Assembly: GCA_024225895.1 (NCBI GenBank)
Contig: JAAEMC010000250.1
Coordinates: 1 to 8,286 of the forward strand
Direction: 5' to 3'
DNA length: 8,286 nucleotides
Source of the DNA: Desulfobacteraceae bacterium
GTDB taxonomy: Bacteria; Desulfobacterota; Desulfobacteria; Desulfobacterales; Desulfobacteraceae
A program made the translations under genes and the position numbers. Every line of letters begins with the position of its first letter. The first letter of the stretch is position 1. This document shows positions 1 to 6,840 of the stretch, piece by piece. A model generated the notes under the pieces. That model searched no databases and had not been told where the DNA came from. It worked only from the letters and a program-made list of their open reading frames with translations.

Positions 1-639
1 AATGCCTGGCTTGATGAACCTGGTGTGGTCGGGTATCAGACAAAAGGAACTTTGGTTTTCGGAACTCCGGATAACCGGCTGATGGAAGAGATGAAAGCCT
101 TTTCATCCCATTTTCAAAAAGGGTTGGATAGTGAGGTGTCAGACCATTTTCTGGATGCCGTCCATACAAAAATTGTTATTAACCTGACCAATGCCTTAAC
201 CACGCTTATAGGCCATGGCTTTAAACCGGTTTCGGATTTTGATATTTTCCAGAGATTGTTGCCCAACACCCTTTATGAAGGCGTGAAAGTGGTAAAAACT
301 GCCGGATTTAAAGAGTGCACTGCCGGAGAAAATCCAAGCTGGCTTCTTTTAACCATTGCAGCCAAACTTCCCCGGTTTATCACCCGGCTAATTTTTAAAA
401 AGAACGTGGCCAAGATGCGGATGTCCAGTATGACACAGGATATTATTAAAATGGGGAGCCCAGACTCGGAAATTGATTCCCTCACCGGCTATATTGTTGA
501 TCTTGCCGATAAGCACGGCGTCTTTGTGCCGTACAACCAGGCCATCCTTGAACTTTGCCGGGAGCGGTTCGGCAAGGAAGGTAAATTTGAGCCCATGGAT
601 GTGAAAGATGTGTGGGCCAAGGTCCAGGAACATATGTAA
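1..639 (+). CDS. Ketopantoate reductase family protein (PanE/ApbA), C-terminal part, 5' end outside window
   Basis: The reading frame is open from base 1, so this is the 3' part of a longer gene. The GTG at 25 is only an internal valine codon. About 212 residues remain, enough for the end of the NADP-binding domain and the whole helical C-terminal domain (ApbA_C). Visible family features are a Lys-x3-Asn pair in a helix (fragment residues 57 and 61, in KIVINLTNALT), the position of the catalytic Lys in PanE, and a late SEID...LADKHGV..P.N block typical of the family C-terminus. Known PanE enzymes reduce 2-dehydropantoate to pantoate with NADPH for coenzyme A synthesis. Many paralogues have other or unknown substrates, so no gene symbol is given. 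The missing GxGxxG Rossmann motif must lie to the left. It stops just before a short-repeat cluster, and no terminator clearly belonging to it is visible. Confidence 0.85.
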   Translation, partial: NAWLDEPGVVGYQTKGTLVFGTPDNRLMEEMKAFSSHFQKGLDSEVSDHFLDAVHTKIVINLTNALTTLIGHGFKPVSDFDIFQRLLPNTLYEGVKVVKTAGFKECTAGENPSWLLLTIAAKLPRFITRLIFKKNVAKMRMSSMTQDIIKMGSPDSEIDSLTGYIVDLADKHGVFVPYNQAILELCRERFGKEGKFEPMDVKDVWAKVQEHM

Positions 640-648
640 AAAAAAACT

Positions 649-713
649 GTAGAGGCTTTACCTGTGTGTAGGGGCTTTACCTGTGTGTAGGGGCAGACCT
701 GTGTGTCTGCCCG
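649..713. repeat. Three tandem GTAGGGGC-type short repeats, the last a perfect hairpin
   Basis: Two 19-nt units lie end to end, 649-667 and 668-686, differing at one base (gtagaggctttacctgtgt and gtaggggctttacctgtgt). A third at 687-713 begins the same way (gtaggggc) and then forms a hairpin: gggcagac (691-698), loop ctgtgt (699-704), gtctgccc (705-712), an 8-bp perfect stem. No T-tract follows, so it is not a standard intrinsic terminator. The look is that of dispersed REP-like intergenic elements, with two arm-less copies upstream of one complete copy. Membership of such a family is inferred and would need a genome-wide count. Confidence 0.7.
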
Positions 714-792
714 TCTGAACAACAGCACAGGCTCTGAAATGAGCGGATATGCTGGTCTGCTTTACGTCAGCTATCAAATTTTCTTTCAAAAT

Positions 793-825
793 AAAAAAAA
801 GCCCCTCTGGATTTGCCAGAGGGGC
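793..825 (-). terminator. Intrinsic terminator of the tRNA-Met unit
   Basis: A perfect 10-bp inverted repeat, gcccctctgg (801-810) and ccagaggggc (816-825), with a 5-nt loop. On the minus strand it is followed at once by eight Ts (complement of 793-800), the classic factor-independent layout. It lies 11 nt beyond the tRNA 3' end. On the plus strand only a weak attgtatt follows, so termination of the left-hand gene here would be poor. Confidence 0.9.
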
Positions 826-836
826 ATTGTATTATC

Positions 837-913
837 TGGTAGCGACGCAGGGATTTGAACCCCGGACTCTGCGGATATGAGCCGCATGCTCTAACCAACT
901 GAGCTACGTCGCC
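837..913 (-). tRNA. tRNA-Met (anticodon CAT), CCA encoded
   Basis: On the minus strand a full cloverleaf folds: 7-bp acceptor stem GGCGACG/CGTCGCT (first pair a G-T wobble), D-arm with AGCTCAGTTGGTTAGAGC, 5-bp anticodon stem TGCGG/CCGCA around loop CTCATAT (anticodon CAT), T-arm CGGGG/CCCTG (one G-T pair) with loop TTCAAAT, discriminator A, and a genomically encoded CCA (complement of 837-839). The paired end of the acceptor argues against an initiator tRNA, which normally has a mismatch at 1-72, so elongator Met is most likely. The same anticodon also occurs in tRNA-Ile2, modified to lysidine, which cannot be excluded by eye. It has its own promoter and terminator and lies 66 nt downstream of the acidic zinc-ribbon gene on the same strand. 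Confidence 0.95.
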
Positions 914-924
914 AAAACCCGCAG

Positions 925-954
925 TTTATATCATTTAAATACCTTGGATGTCAA
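925..954 (-). promoter_or_regulatory. Sigma-70-like promoter of tRNA-Met with GC-rich discriminator
   Basis: Read on the minus strand: -35 TTGACA (949-954, exact consensus), an 18-nt spacer (931-948), and -10 TATAAA (925-930). The mature tRNA starts 12 nt after the -10, so the 5' leader is only a few bases. The stretch right after the -10 is CTGCGGG, a GC-rich discriminator of the kind found in stringently controlled stable-RNA promoters. Stringent control is inferred, not shown. Confidence 0.8.
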
Positions 955-979
955 TATTATTTTAATGGAATTCAAATAA

Positions 980-3139
980 TTATGTTTTATCGAAGTTGAT
1001 GACCTTTACAGTAAAATTATTCAGATTCTCCGGCAGTTGTGAAAATACGATCATAAACGTAACCGAAGCGCCCGGCTTTATGCCGACATTGGATTGGCGG
1101 GTACCCGTTTTTTGGGCCAGCACTTTATTTATATCAGAAATATTACCGGTTCTAAGAACCTCTTCAGTTATAATATTACCGCAATAGGATGTAGAGGTCT
1201 TGGCAACGATATTCCCTTTGGTGATAAGCTGGCCCTGTAGTTGAATATGGCTGAATATGCCGGTTGTAGAAGGGTTTTTCACAAGTCCTGTGATGACAAA
1301 CAGGGTGCCTGCCGTAGCATTGGTGACGAACCGGCCATTGACATCTTTTTCAGGGACCGGTTTTACATCCGTAACCACCGGAGCAGGTGCTTTAAAGAAT
1401 TTTTCTATTGCCGGTATTCTTATATCAGAGATAATGGGTATTTTAATGCCCATGACCAGGCTGGCCATATAGGCGCCACCGACTGCAATGATAAGAATGA
1501 GCAGAATCGCCATTAAAAAGCCTGCAGATGATTTCTTTTTTTTGTATTTTTCCGGTGGAACAAAATCCGGTTCAGCATAGGATAATTCATCTTCATTATC
1601 TTCCATTTGACCAGGCAAAGGCGGTGGTTCATATGAGGCTTTTTTGTCTTCTTCTTCTTCCACAGGTTCTGTTCCCTGCTCAAGAACCTGATCATATTCG
1701 CTGAAATCGGGCTCTTTTTCCTCTTCCATACCTTCAGAATCTGTTTCATCACGGAATTCGTCTTCTTTATCTTCTTTTAAATCCGTGAAATCTGCTTGGA
1801 AATCATCCGTTTCTACATCAGTCTCATCCGGTTCTTCAAGGGATAATTCCATTTCAGCGTCATCGATCTCACCTGCATCATCTATTTCCATGGAAAGCTC
1901 GGGTTCATCTAAATCATCTTCTTGTGCAGGTTCTACATCCATAGTGAGTTCGGGTTCTTCATCCGGCATGCCGTCGGTTTTTGGCACTTCCATACCCAAC
2001 TCCGGTTCATCTTCGTCTGCTTCCTCGAACTCGGATTCATCAAAGTCCAATTCCGGATTTTCTGCTTCAATGTCATCAATCTCTGGTTCATCAAGCCCTA
2101 ATTCTGGTTCCTGTTCTTCAACTGCTTCGATGTCGGGTTCTTCTATTGCTTGTATTTCAGTGTCATCATCAAGCTCGTTAATTTCCGGCTCAAATTCGTC
2201 GGGTTCCTCCATCTCTATTTCTTCCGGCTCAAATGCCGGTTCATCAAATTCAGTATCTTCCTCTTCTATTTCCGGTTCGTCCTCGATTTCTTCAAGGCTC
2301 AATTCCGCTTCCGGAAGATCATCATCCGAGTCATCAAGGATTAATTCATCGGGCTCATCTGAATCAGCGCTATCGTCACTGCTTTCGGCAACATCAAATT
2401 CAAGTTCAAATTCTGTCTCATCATCTGCCCCAATATAATCTGGCTCGTCTGTTTCAATTTCAAGGGTTTCTGATCCATCAAATTCAATTTCATCTTCATC
2501 AGCTCCCATACTAATACCAGGATCTCCATCATCTTCGATATCACTTTCAAATGAAATCTGGTCATCGTCATCCTCAAAATCCAGGTTGCCCTCTTCAAAC
2601 TCAATTTCGTCTTCCTCAAATTCCATTTCATCAGAATCTGCCTGATCTTCCAACTCTTCCAACTCTTCCAACTCTTCCAACTCTACAGATTTAGCAGATT
2701 CAGGCGCTTGGGAAACAAAATCATCTGTTTCAGTTTCACTATCTTCGGCTTCCATTTCCAAGCCGGGGAACTCTTCTGTCGGGTCTGTTTCTTCAACCTC
2801 GGGTTCGGTTTCTGAATCAAAAGTTTCCTGGTCATCAGAATCGAATTGGACTTCATCCGATTCAAGGGCATCTTGATCGCTGGATTCTAATTCGTCATCA
2901 AATAAGGGGGTATCTTCATCCTGGGTCTCGTATTCCTCTTCCGGGATATCTGTTTCGTGACTCTCCAGGCCGGCCTCAACACTCAGGTCTTCGTCAATAT
3001 CTTCTTTTATTTCCCGGGTTGATTGGTAAACAGTAAAGATATGTTTGCACTTGCTGCAGCGAACTTTTGAGCCTTCATCACTGAGAAGGGATTCATCAAG
3101 GTTGAAACTTGTTGAACACTCTTGGCAGGTGATAATCAT
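980..3139 (-). CDS. Acidic zinc-ribbon membrane protein (MJ0042-type ribbon, one TM helix, DUF3426-like C-terminus)
   Basis: 719 residues with four visible parts. Residues 1-37 form a zinc ribbon with C5-x2-C8 and C28-x2-C31, as in the MJ0042 family. Residues about 46-530 are strongly acidic and probably disordered: between K45 and K455 there is no Arg and only two Lys (150, 387). KYKKKK (531-536) precedes one hydrophobic helix (about 541-563). The last ~140 residues resemble DUF3426 (GLVKNPST core). Basic residues before the helix put the ribbon and acidic arm in the cytoplasm and the C-terminal domain outside. The acidic arm holds a 17-residue repeat and a short ELE repeat. A good Shine-Dalgarno, AGGGG (3146-3150), lies 6 nt before the ATG and fixes the start. 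It is the last gene of the operon, 15 nt after hpt. Function is unknown. Typical family members are much shorter, so the length is unusual. Confidence 0.9.
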   Translation of the reverse strand: MIITCQECSTSFNLDESLLSDEGSKVRCSKCKHIFTVYQSTREIKEDIDEDLSVEAGLESHETDIPEEEYETQDEDTPLFDDELESSDQDALESDEVQFDSDDQETFDSETEPEVEETDPTEEFPGLEMEAEDSETETDDFVSQAPESAKSVELEELEELEELEDQADSDEMEFEEDEIEFEEGNLDFEDDDDQISFESDIEDDGDPGISMGADEDEIEFDGSETLEIETDEPDYIGADDETEFELEFDVAESSDDSADSDEPDELILDDSDDDLPEAELSLEEIEDEPEIEEEDTEFDEPAFEPEEIEMEEPDEFEPEINELDDDTEIQAIEEPDIEAVEEQEPELGLDEPEIDDIEAENPELDFDESEFEEADEDEPELGMEVPKTDGMPDEEPELTMDVEPAQEDDLDEPELSMEIDDAGEIDDAEMELSLEEPDETDVETDDFQADFTDLKEDKEDEFRDETDSEGMEEEKEPDFSEYDQVLEQGTEPVEEEEDKKASYEPPPLPGQMEDNEDELSYAEPDFVPPEKYKKKKSSAGFLMAILLILIIAVGGAYMASLVMGIKIPIISDIRIPAIEKFFKAPAPVVTDVKPVPEKDVNGRFVTNATAGTLFVITGLVKNPSTTGIFSHIQLQGQLITKGNIVAKTSTSYCGNIITEEVLRTGNISDINKVLAQKTGTRQSNVGIKPGASVTFMIVFSQLPENLNNFTVKVINFDKT
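1805..2263 (-). repeat. 51-bp (17-residue) degenerate tandem repeat within the acidic protein
   Basis: Residues 344-445 divide into six 17-residue units beginning at 344, 361, 378, 395, 412 and 429. Each starts with an EPEL-like core (EPELGL, NPELDF, EPELGM, EPELTM, EPELSM, EMELSL), so the core prolines fall at 345, 362, 379, 396 and 413. A second phase-locked Pro at 301, 318, 335 and 352 (as in EPEI and EPDI) carries weaker units back to about residue 293, giving about nine in all. The period is constant with no indels across the set, which points to tandem duplication of a 51-bp segment followed by divergence. Found by counting residues by hand. Confidence 0.75.
2648..2683 (-). repeat. 9-bp tandem repeat encoding Glu-Leu-Glu, four copies
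   Basis: Four identical copies of ttccaactc (plus strand), which read GAGTTGGAA on the coding strand and give (ELE)4 at residues 153-164. The copies are identical at the DNA level, unlike the older 51-bp repeat. That suggests recent slippage, and copy number could vary between strains without breaking the frame. Confidence 0.9.
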
Positions 3140-3154
3140 TGTTTTCCCCTTATA

Positions 3155-3670
3155 CTAAAGTTTCAGGTCATAGATAGCAGGAAGATTTCTATATTTTTCA
3201 TTATAATCCAGTCCATAGCCAACAATGAACCCTTTTTCAAGTAAAAAGCAAGAATAGTCTACATCAATTTCTACCTCACGGCGTTCGTGTTTGTCAATTA
3301 ATGTACAAATTTTTAGAGATTTGGGATGCAAAGATGTGACAAATTCAACAAGTTTGGACAATGTGCGGCCGGTATCGACAATATCTTCCACAAGAAGGAC
3401 ATCCCTTCCCGAAAGATTAAGAACCGGTTTTTTATACAAGTTGATTTTTCCTATTGAACTTGTGCCCTTATAGCTTGAGGCTCCAATGAGATCAATTTCA
3501 TGATCAATGGTAATTTGCCGGGTCAAATCGGATAAAAAAATAATGGATCCTTTTAAAATACCGATCAGGACAAGGTCTTTATCGTTGTAGTCTAAAGATA
3601 TCTTCTGCCCGATTTGTTTTATTTTTTCACAGATCTTTGCTTCAGAGATTAAGGGAATGAATTGAGGCAT
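3155..3670 (-). CDS. hpt: Hypoxanthine phosphoribosyltransferase
   Basis: Purine salvage enzyme that transfers the phosphoribosyl group of PRPP to hypoxanthine (often also guanine) to give IMP (GMP); cytoplasmic, Mg-dependent. At 171 residues it has normal bacterial Hpt length. The LKG loop is at 39-41, the flexible-loop SSY at 65-67, the PRPP signature VLLVEDIVDTGRTL at about 91-104 with its acidic pair E95/D96, a basic DKHERR at 126-131, and the base-binding end VGYGLDYNEKYRNLP at about 150-164. All key positions are present. The ATG lies 8 nt after the stop of the upstream J-protein gene. The only Shine-Dalgarno-like sequence, AGGA (3685-3688), is 14 nt from the ATG and inside the end of the upstream coding region, so translation is probably coupled to that gene. 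Confidence 0.97.
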   Translation of the reverse strand: MPQFIPLISEAKICEKIKQIGQKISLDYNDKDLVLIGILKGSIIFLSDLTRQITIDHEIDLIGASSYKGTSSIGKINLYKKPVLNLSGRDVLLVEDIVDTGRTLSKLVEFVTSLHPKSLKICTLIDKHERREVEIDVDYSCFLLEKGFIVGYGLDYNEKYRNLPAIYDLKL

Positions 3671-3678
3671 GGGCTGTT

Positions 3679-4632
3679 TTATAATCCTGTTTTTTCTAGT
3701 TGATGGATAAGGTCCTTTTGATCATCAGTCAGTTTTTTGGGCATGTCAATATGAATAATCACAAAAAGATCTCCATCTTTGCCGCCTTTCATATGGGGGA
3801 TTCCGTGATTGGCGATGCGAAGTTTTGATTTGTGGCGGGTGCCGGCGGGAATGTTCAAATTAATGGTTTTCCCTGTGGGCGTGGCCACCTCAATTTTTCC
3901 TCCCAAAAGCGCCTTGGAAAGTTTGATGTTCTGCGAAATTAAAATATCGTTGCCTTCGATGGATATACCTTGAGCCACTATTGGATTTGATCTGATATAA
4001 AGATTGCCGGCAGGACCCCCATAGGGACTTGCCTCTCCTTTACCTGCAAGCCGGATCTTTTTGTCTTTGGTCAATCCTTTGGGAATTTTAACCTCAATGG
4101 CAGTGGCAGAGCCTGCCTGGTTGATGGAGATGGTCTTTTTGGTTCCATTTATTATTTCATCAAGGGTTAAAGGAATTTCATACTCCAGATCCTTACCTTT
4201 GGCTTGGGGTTGCTGCCGAGAGCCTCCAAACCCGGCGCCGCCCATATTCTGGGAAAACGGGTTGCCGCCCATGGAGGAAAATCCTCCTCCTCTGGTCCTT
4301 CCGCCCCTGCCAAAGCTGCTGAAACCGCCCCCGCCCCCGCCAAACCCGAAGTCTTTTAAAATATCACCGATATCAAAATTTCTAAAAATGTCTTCCTGGG
4401 AAAACCGCTGCTGAAAATCTGCTGAGCCGTAAGTGTCGTATTGATTTTTCTTTTCAGAATCACTTAAAACTGCATATGCTTCACTGATTTTTTTAAATTT
4501 ATCTTCAAGGGCTTTATCCCCTTTGGTTTTATCTGGATGGTATTTAATAGCAAGTTTTCTATAGGCTTTTTTAATTTCACCCGGGCTTGCAGTCTTGGTT
4601 ATCCCTAAAATTTTATAATAGTCTTCAGCCAT
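3679..4632 (-). CDS. DnaJ-family co-chaperone, type II (no zinc finger), CbpA-like
   Basis: A J-domain protein of 317 residues that should stimulate DnaK/Hsp70 ATPase activity and deliver unfolded clients. The J domain spans about residues 4-67 and keeps the essential HPD at 32-34. A Gly/Phe-rich linker follows (about 93-142, with a run of six Gly). The C-terminal substrate-binding region (about 147-310) runs straight on, without the four CxxCxGxG zinc modules of true DnaJ. That is the CbpA or type II (DnaJB-like) layout, and the length matches CbpA (about 306). [19 protein letters not shown] and the [14 protein letters not shown] strands are typical of the C-terminal fold. The start is set by AAGGAA (4639-4644), 6 nt before the ATG. 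It follows mnmG by 73 nt with no convincing promoter in the gap and precedes hpt by 8 nt. No dnaK or grpE is nearby, so cbpA itself is only a likely name. Confidence 0.93.
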   Translation of the reverse strand: MAEDYYKILGITKTASPGEIKKAYRKLAIKYHPDKTKGDKALEDKFKKISEAYAVLSDSEKKNQYDTYGSADFQQRFSQEDIFRNFDIGDILKDFGFGGGGGGFSSFGRGGRTRGGGFSSMGGNPFSQNMGGAGFGGSRQQPQAKGKDLEYEIPLTLDEIINGTKKTISINQAGSATAIEVKIPKGLTKDKKIRLAGKGEASPYGGPAGNLYIRSNPIVAQGISIEGNDILISQNIKLSKALLGGKIEVATPTGKTINLNIPAGTRHKSKLRIANHGIPHMKGGKDGDLFVIIHIDMPKKLTDDQKDLIHQLEKTGL

Positions 4633-4705
4633 TTATCATTCCTTTTGTTTGAGAAATTGAATCATTTTAATGTGTTGTGTATCAATATAGTAATGTTCAA
4701 ACAGG

Positions 4706-6595
4706 TTAAGTCAACCGGTTCTTTTGTTTTTGACAGGCAGCAACAGCCACCATGAGTACCGAGATGGCCGCAGGTGTCATCCCGTCTGTTCTAGAAGCCT
4801 GTCCAAGGGATTTGGGTCCGATTTTTTCAAGTTTTTCCCTTAGCTCATTGGAAAGGCCATAGGCCTTGGCATAGTCAAAATATTCCGGGATTTTTATTTT
4901 TTCAAGGTCTTTGAATTTCTTGATTTCATTGTGTTGTCTGGATATGTACCCTTCATATTTGACTTCAATTTCCACCTGCTTTTGGGCCCTGGATAAAATA
5001 GCAGTATCCGGCGGGCCTAATGATTTTACCACATCATAATTCAGTTCTGCCCGTTTGAGAAGTTGTTCCAGCTTAATACCGGTTTTTATTGGATTGCTTC
5101 CTTTTTCAGATAGAAAATTATTGGCCTTCTGGCTGGGTTTGACATTGGTTTGCCGAATTCTTGCAATCTCCTCTTGTGTCTGAGCTTTGATTTTACAGCA
5201 TCTATCTAAGGTCTCTTTATCAACCAGTCCTAAATCATGCCCGATTGCGGCCAGTCTTAAATCTGCATTGTCCTCCCGTAAGATAAGGCGGTACTCTGCC
5301 CGGGATGTAAACATCCGGTAAGGTTCGCTGGTGCCTCTGGTGACCAGATCATCCACCATGACTCCCATGTATGCCTGGGATCTGTCCAGGATAAAGTTGT
5401 CTCTTTTTTGAACCTTGCAAGCAGCGTTGATTCCTGCCCAAAGCCCTTGGGCTGCTGCCTCTTCATACCCGGATGTCCCGTTGACCTGACCAGCTAAAAA
5501 AAGATGTTTAATTTTTTTGGTTTCAAGGCCCGAAGTAAGTTCCACAGGATTTATATAATCGTATTCAATGGCATAGGCCGGCCTCATGATTTGTGCATTT
5601 TCAAGACCTGAAACAGACCTGACAATTTGGTATTGAATTTCGAGAGGCAGGCTGTTACCCAGTCCTGAGGCATAGATTTCCTTTGTGTTCAACCCCTCAT
5701 ATTCCAGTATTATATGGTGGCTTTCCCTTTCCGGAAATTTTACGATTTTATCCTCAAAAGAGGGGCAGTATCTTGCGGACCGGCCTTTAATGTGCCCGCC
5801 GTACAGGGCGGAATATTTTAAATTTTCCCGGACAATATTGTGGGTATTCAAGTTGGTATTTCCCATATAGCTTGGTAGCATGGGGGTTATTATTTTTGAT
5901 GTTGAAAAGGAAAAAGGGGTGATCATTTCATCTGAACCATGGACCCTGAACTGGTTAAAATCAATTGAATCGGCATGGAGCCTCGGCGGAGTGCCGGTTT
6001 TCATCCGTCCCATTTCAAACCCGAAATCCTCGAGGTTTTTTCCCAGGTTAACGGCGGCAAATTCCCCGGCCCGTCCGGCTTCTATTTTTGAAGCACCAAT
6101 ATGAATCGCTCCCCGTAAGAAGGTACCGGTGGCAATGACAACACAAGATGCAAGCCAGGTAAATCCGGTGTTGTCAATGATGCCTTTTACTCTGTCTTTT
6201 TCCAGAATCAACTCGTGGACCATGGCTTGCTTCAGGTCCAGGTTTGGAGTCTGTTCAAGAATAGTTTTCATGTTTCTGGAATAGAGGGATTTATCGTTCT
6301 GGGTCCGGGTGGAATGAACTGCCGGGCCCTTGCGGGTATTGAGTGTACGAAACTGGATGGCAGACGAATCAGTGATTTTCGCCATCTGGCCCCCTAGGGC
6401 ATCAATTTCTTTTACCAGCTGCCCTTTTGCCATGCCGCCGATGGAGGGGCTGCAGGGCATGGCAGCTATTTTATCCATATCAATGGTTAAAAGAAGGGTG
6501 CTGCATCCCATGCGGGCAGCGGCCAATGCCGCTTCACAACCGGCATGACCGGCCCCTACCACAATAACATCATAGGTTTTATTATTAAAATTCAT
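4706..6595 (-). CDS. mnmG: tRNA uridine-5-carboxymethylaminomethyl modification enzyme MnmG (GidA)
   Basis: FAD enzyme that works with the GTPase MnmE to install the (carboxymethyl)aminomethyl group at C5 of wobble uridine 34 in certain tRNAs, using methylene-THF and NADH; cytoplasmic. The 629 residues match the usual length. The FAD-binding motif GAGHAG is at 14-19. The family block MPCSPSIGGMAKGQLVKEID starts at 46, with C48 matching the Cys of the usual CNP. RYCPSFEDK places a Cys at 277, the position of the important Cys277 of E. coli MnmG. LFLAGQVNGTSGYEEAAAQG (366-385) is the second FAD site. The helical C-terminal MnmE/tRNA-binding domain is intact up to GMTPAAISVLMVAV. The ATG at 6595 is the only sensible start, since the flavin fold begins at residue 8. 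There is no Shine-Dalgarno, and the promoter lies just 8 nt upstream. First gene of the operon; no mnmE is in the window. Confidence 0.98.
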   Translation of the reverse strand: MNFNNKTYDVIVVGAGHAGCEAALAAARMGCSTLLLTIDMDKIAAMPCSPSIGGMAKGQLVKEIDALGGQMAKITDSSAIQFRTLNTRKGPAVHSTRTQNDKSLYSRNMKTILEQTPNLDLKQAMVHELILEKDRVKGIIDNTGFTWLASCVVIATGTFLRGAIHIGASKIEAGRAGEFAAVNLGKNLEDFGFEMGRMKTGTPPRLHADSIDFNQFRVHGSDEMITPFSFSTSKIITPMLPSYMGNTNLNTHNIVRENLKYSALYGGHIKGRSARYCPSFEDKIVKFPERESHHIILEYEGLNTKEIYASGLGNSLPLEIQYQIVRSVSGLENAQIMRPAYAIEYDYINPVELTSGLETKKIKHLFLAGQVNGTSGYEEAAAQGLWAGINAACKVQKRDNFILDRSQAYMGVMVDDLVTRGTSEPYRMFTSRAEYRLILREDNADLRLAAIGHDLGLVDKETLDRCCKIKAQTQEEIARIRQTNVKPSQKANNFLSEKGSNPIKTGIKLEQLLKRAELNYDVVKSLGPPDTAILSRAQKQVEIEVKYEGYISRQHNEIKKFKDLEKIKIPEYFDYAKAYGLSNELREKLEKIGPKSLGQASRTDGMTPAAISVLMVAVAACQKQKNRLT

Positions 6596-6603
6596 AACTT
6601 TTA

Positions 6604-6632
6604 ACTATACTATTTTATAGAATTTTGGTCAA
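6604..6632 (-). promoter_or_regulatory. Sigma-70 promoter of the mnmG operon, predicted to give a leaderless mRNA
   Basis: On the minus strand: -35 TTGACC (6627-6632), a 17-nt spacer (6610-6626), and -10 TATAGT (6604-6609). Each hexamer differs from consensus at one base and the spacing is ideal. Only 8 nt (TAAAAGTT) separate the -10 from the mnmG ATG, so transcription should start 0-3 nt before the start codon. Confidence 0.8.
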
Positions 6633-6760
6633 GAATTACAGCAATTCCCAAATTCCGATCAGCAAATAAAATGATGGGCAAGCAACTTGCTATTGGAAAC
6701 TGAGATTTGCACCGCGAATAGTTGAATCTTGAAACAGTATCTGGCGTTTATCTGCGGAAA

Positions 6761-6789
6761 ATGATAAAAGCCCGGAAAAATGTTATAGT
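6761..6789 (+). promoter_or_regulatory. Candidate extended -10 promoter upstream of the radical SAM gene
   Basis: -35-like ATGATA (6761-6766, 4 of 6 matches), a 17-nt spacer, and an extended -10 TGtTATAGT (6781-6789). A start near 6796 would give a leader of about 187 nt for the gene at 6983. The last three bases of the -10 lie in the left arm of a 9-bp inverted repeat. Moderate support only. Confidence 0.4.
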
Positions 6790-6839
6790 GATTCCCAAAA
6801 ATACGTTTTTGAAAAACAATTAAAATAAATGGAATCACT
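6787..6839. repeat. 53-nt inverted repeat with a nested AT-rich hairpin
   Basis: Outer arms AGTGATTCC (6787-6795) and GGAATCACT (6831-6839) are perfect 9-bp complements enclosing 35 nt. Directly inside the left arm is a second perfect hairpin, CAAAAA-TACG-TTTTTG (6796-6811), which overlaps an alternative palindrome GTTTTTGAAAAAC (6805-6817). It could be an operator pair, a leader structure or the remains of a tiny insertion; the sequence does not decide. Confidence 0.55.
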
Positions 6840-6840
6840 T

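Noticed and set aside
25..639. A complete small gene starting at GTG 25
   Set aside because: The frame is open back to base 1, and the protein is clearly the C-terminal part of a larger reductase family. The GTG is an internal Val.
691..712. Intrinsic terminator for the reductase-family gene
   Set aside because: The hairpin is strong but no T-run follows on either strand, and it belongs to a repeat cluster.
1785..2438. Long plus-strand frame giving a 217-residue serine-rich protein
   Set aside because: It lies antisense to the acidic arm. GAN codons for Glu/Asp read in reverse give Ser-rich frames with few stops. The low complexity and lack of a ribosome-binding site mark it as a shadow.
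4061..4414. Plus-strand proline-rich 117-residue frame
   Set aside because: It is the reverse of the Gly/Phe-rich linker of the J-protein. Gly codons read as Pro on the other strand, so it is a compositional shadow.
4633..4705. Internal promoter before the J-protein gene
   Set aside because: TTGAAC and TTGATA are present, but no acceptable -10 stands at 16-18 nt from either. Co-transcription with mnmG is simpler.
5685..6548. Several 60-74 residue plus-strand frames
   Set aside because: All lie inside mnmG, which is complete and well conserved. They show no recognisable motif of their own.
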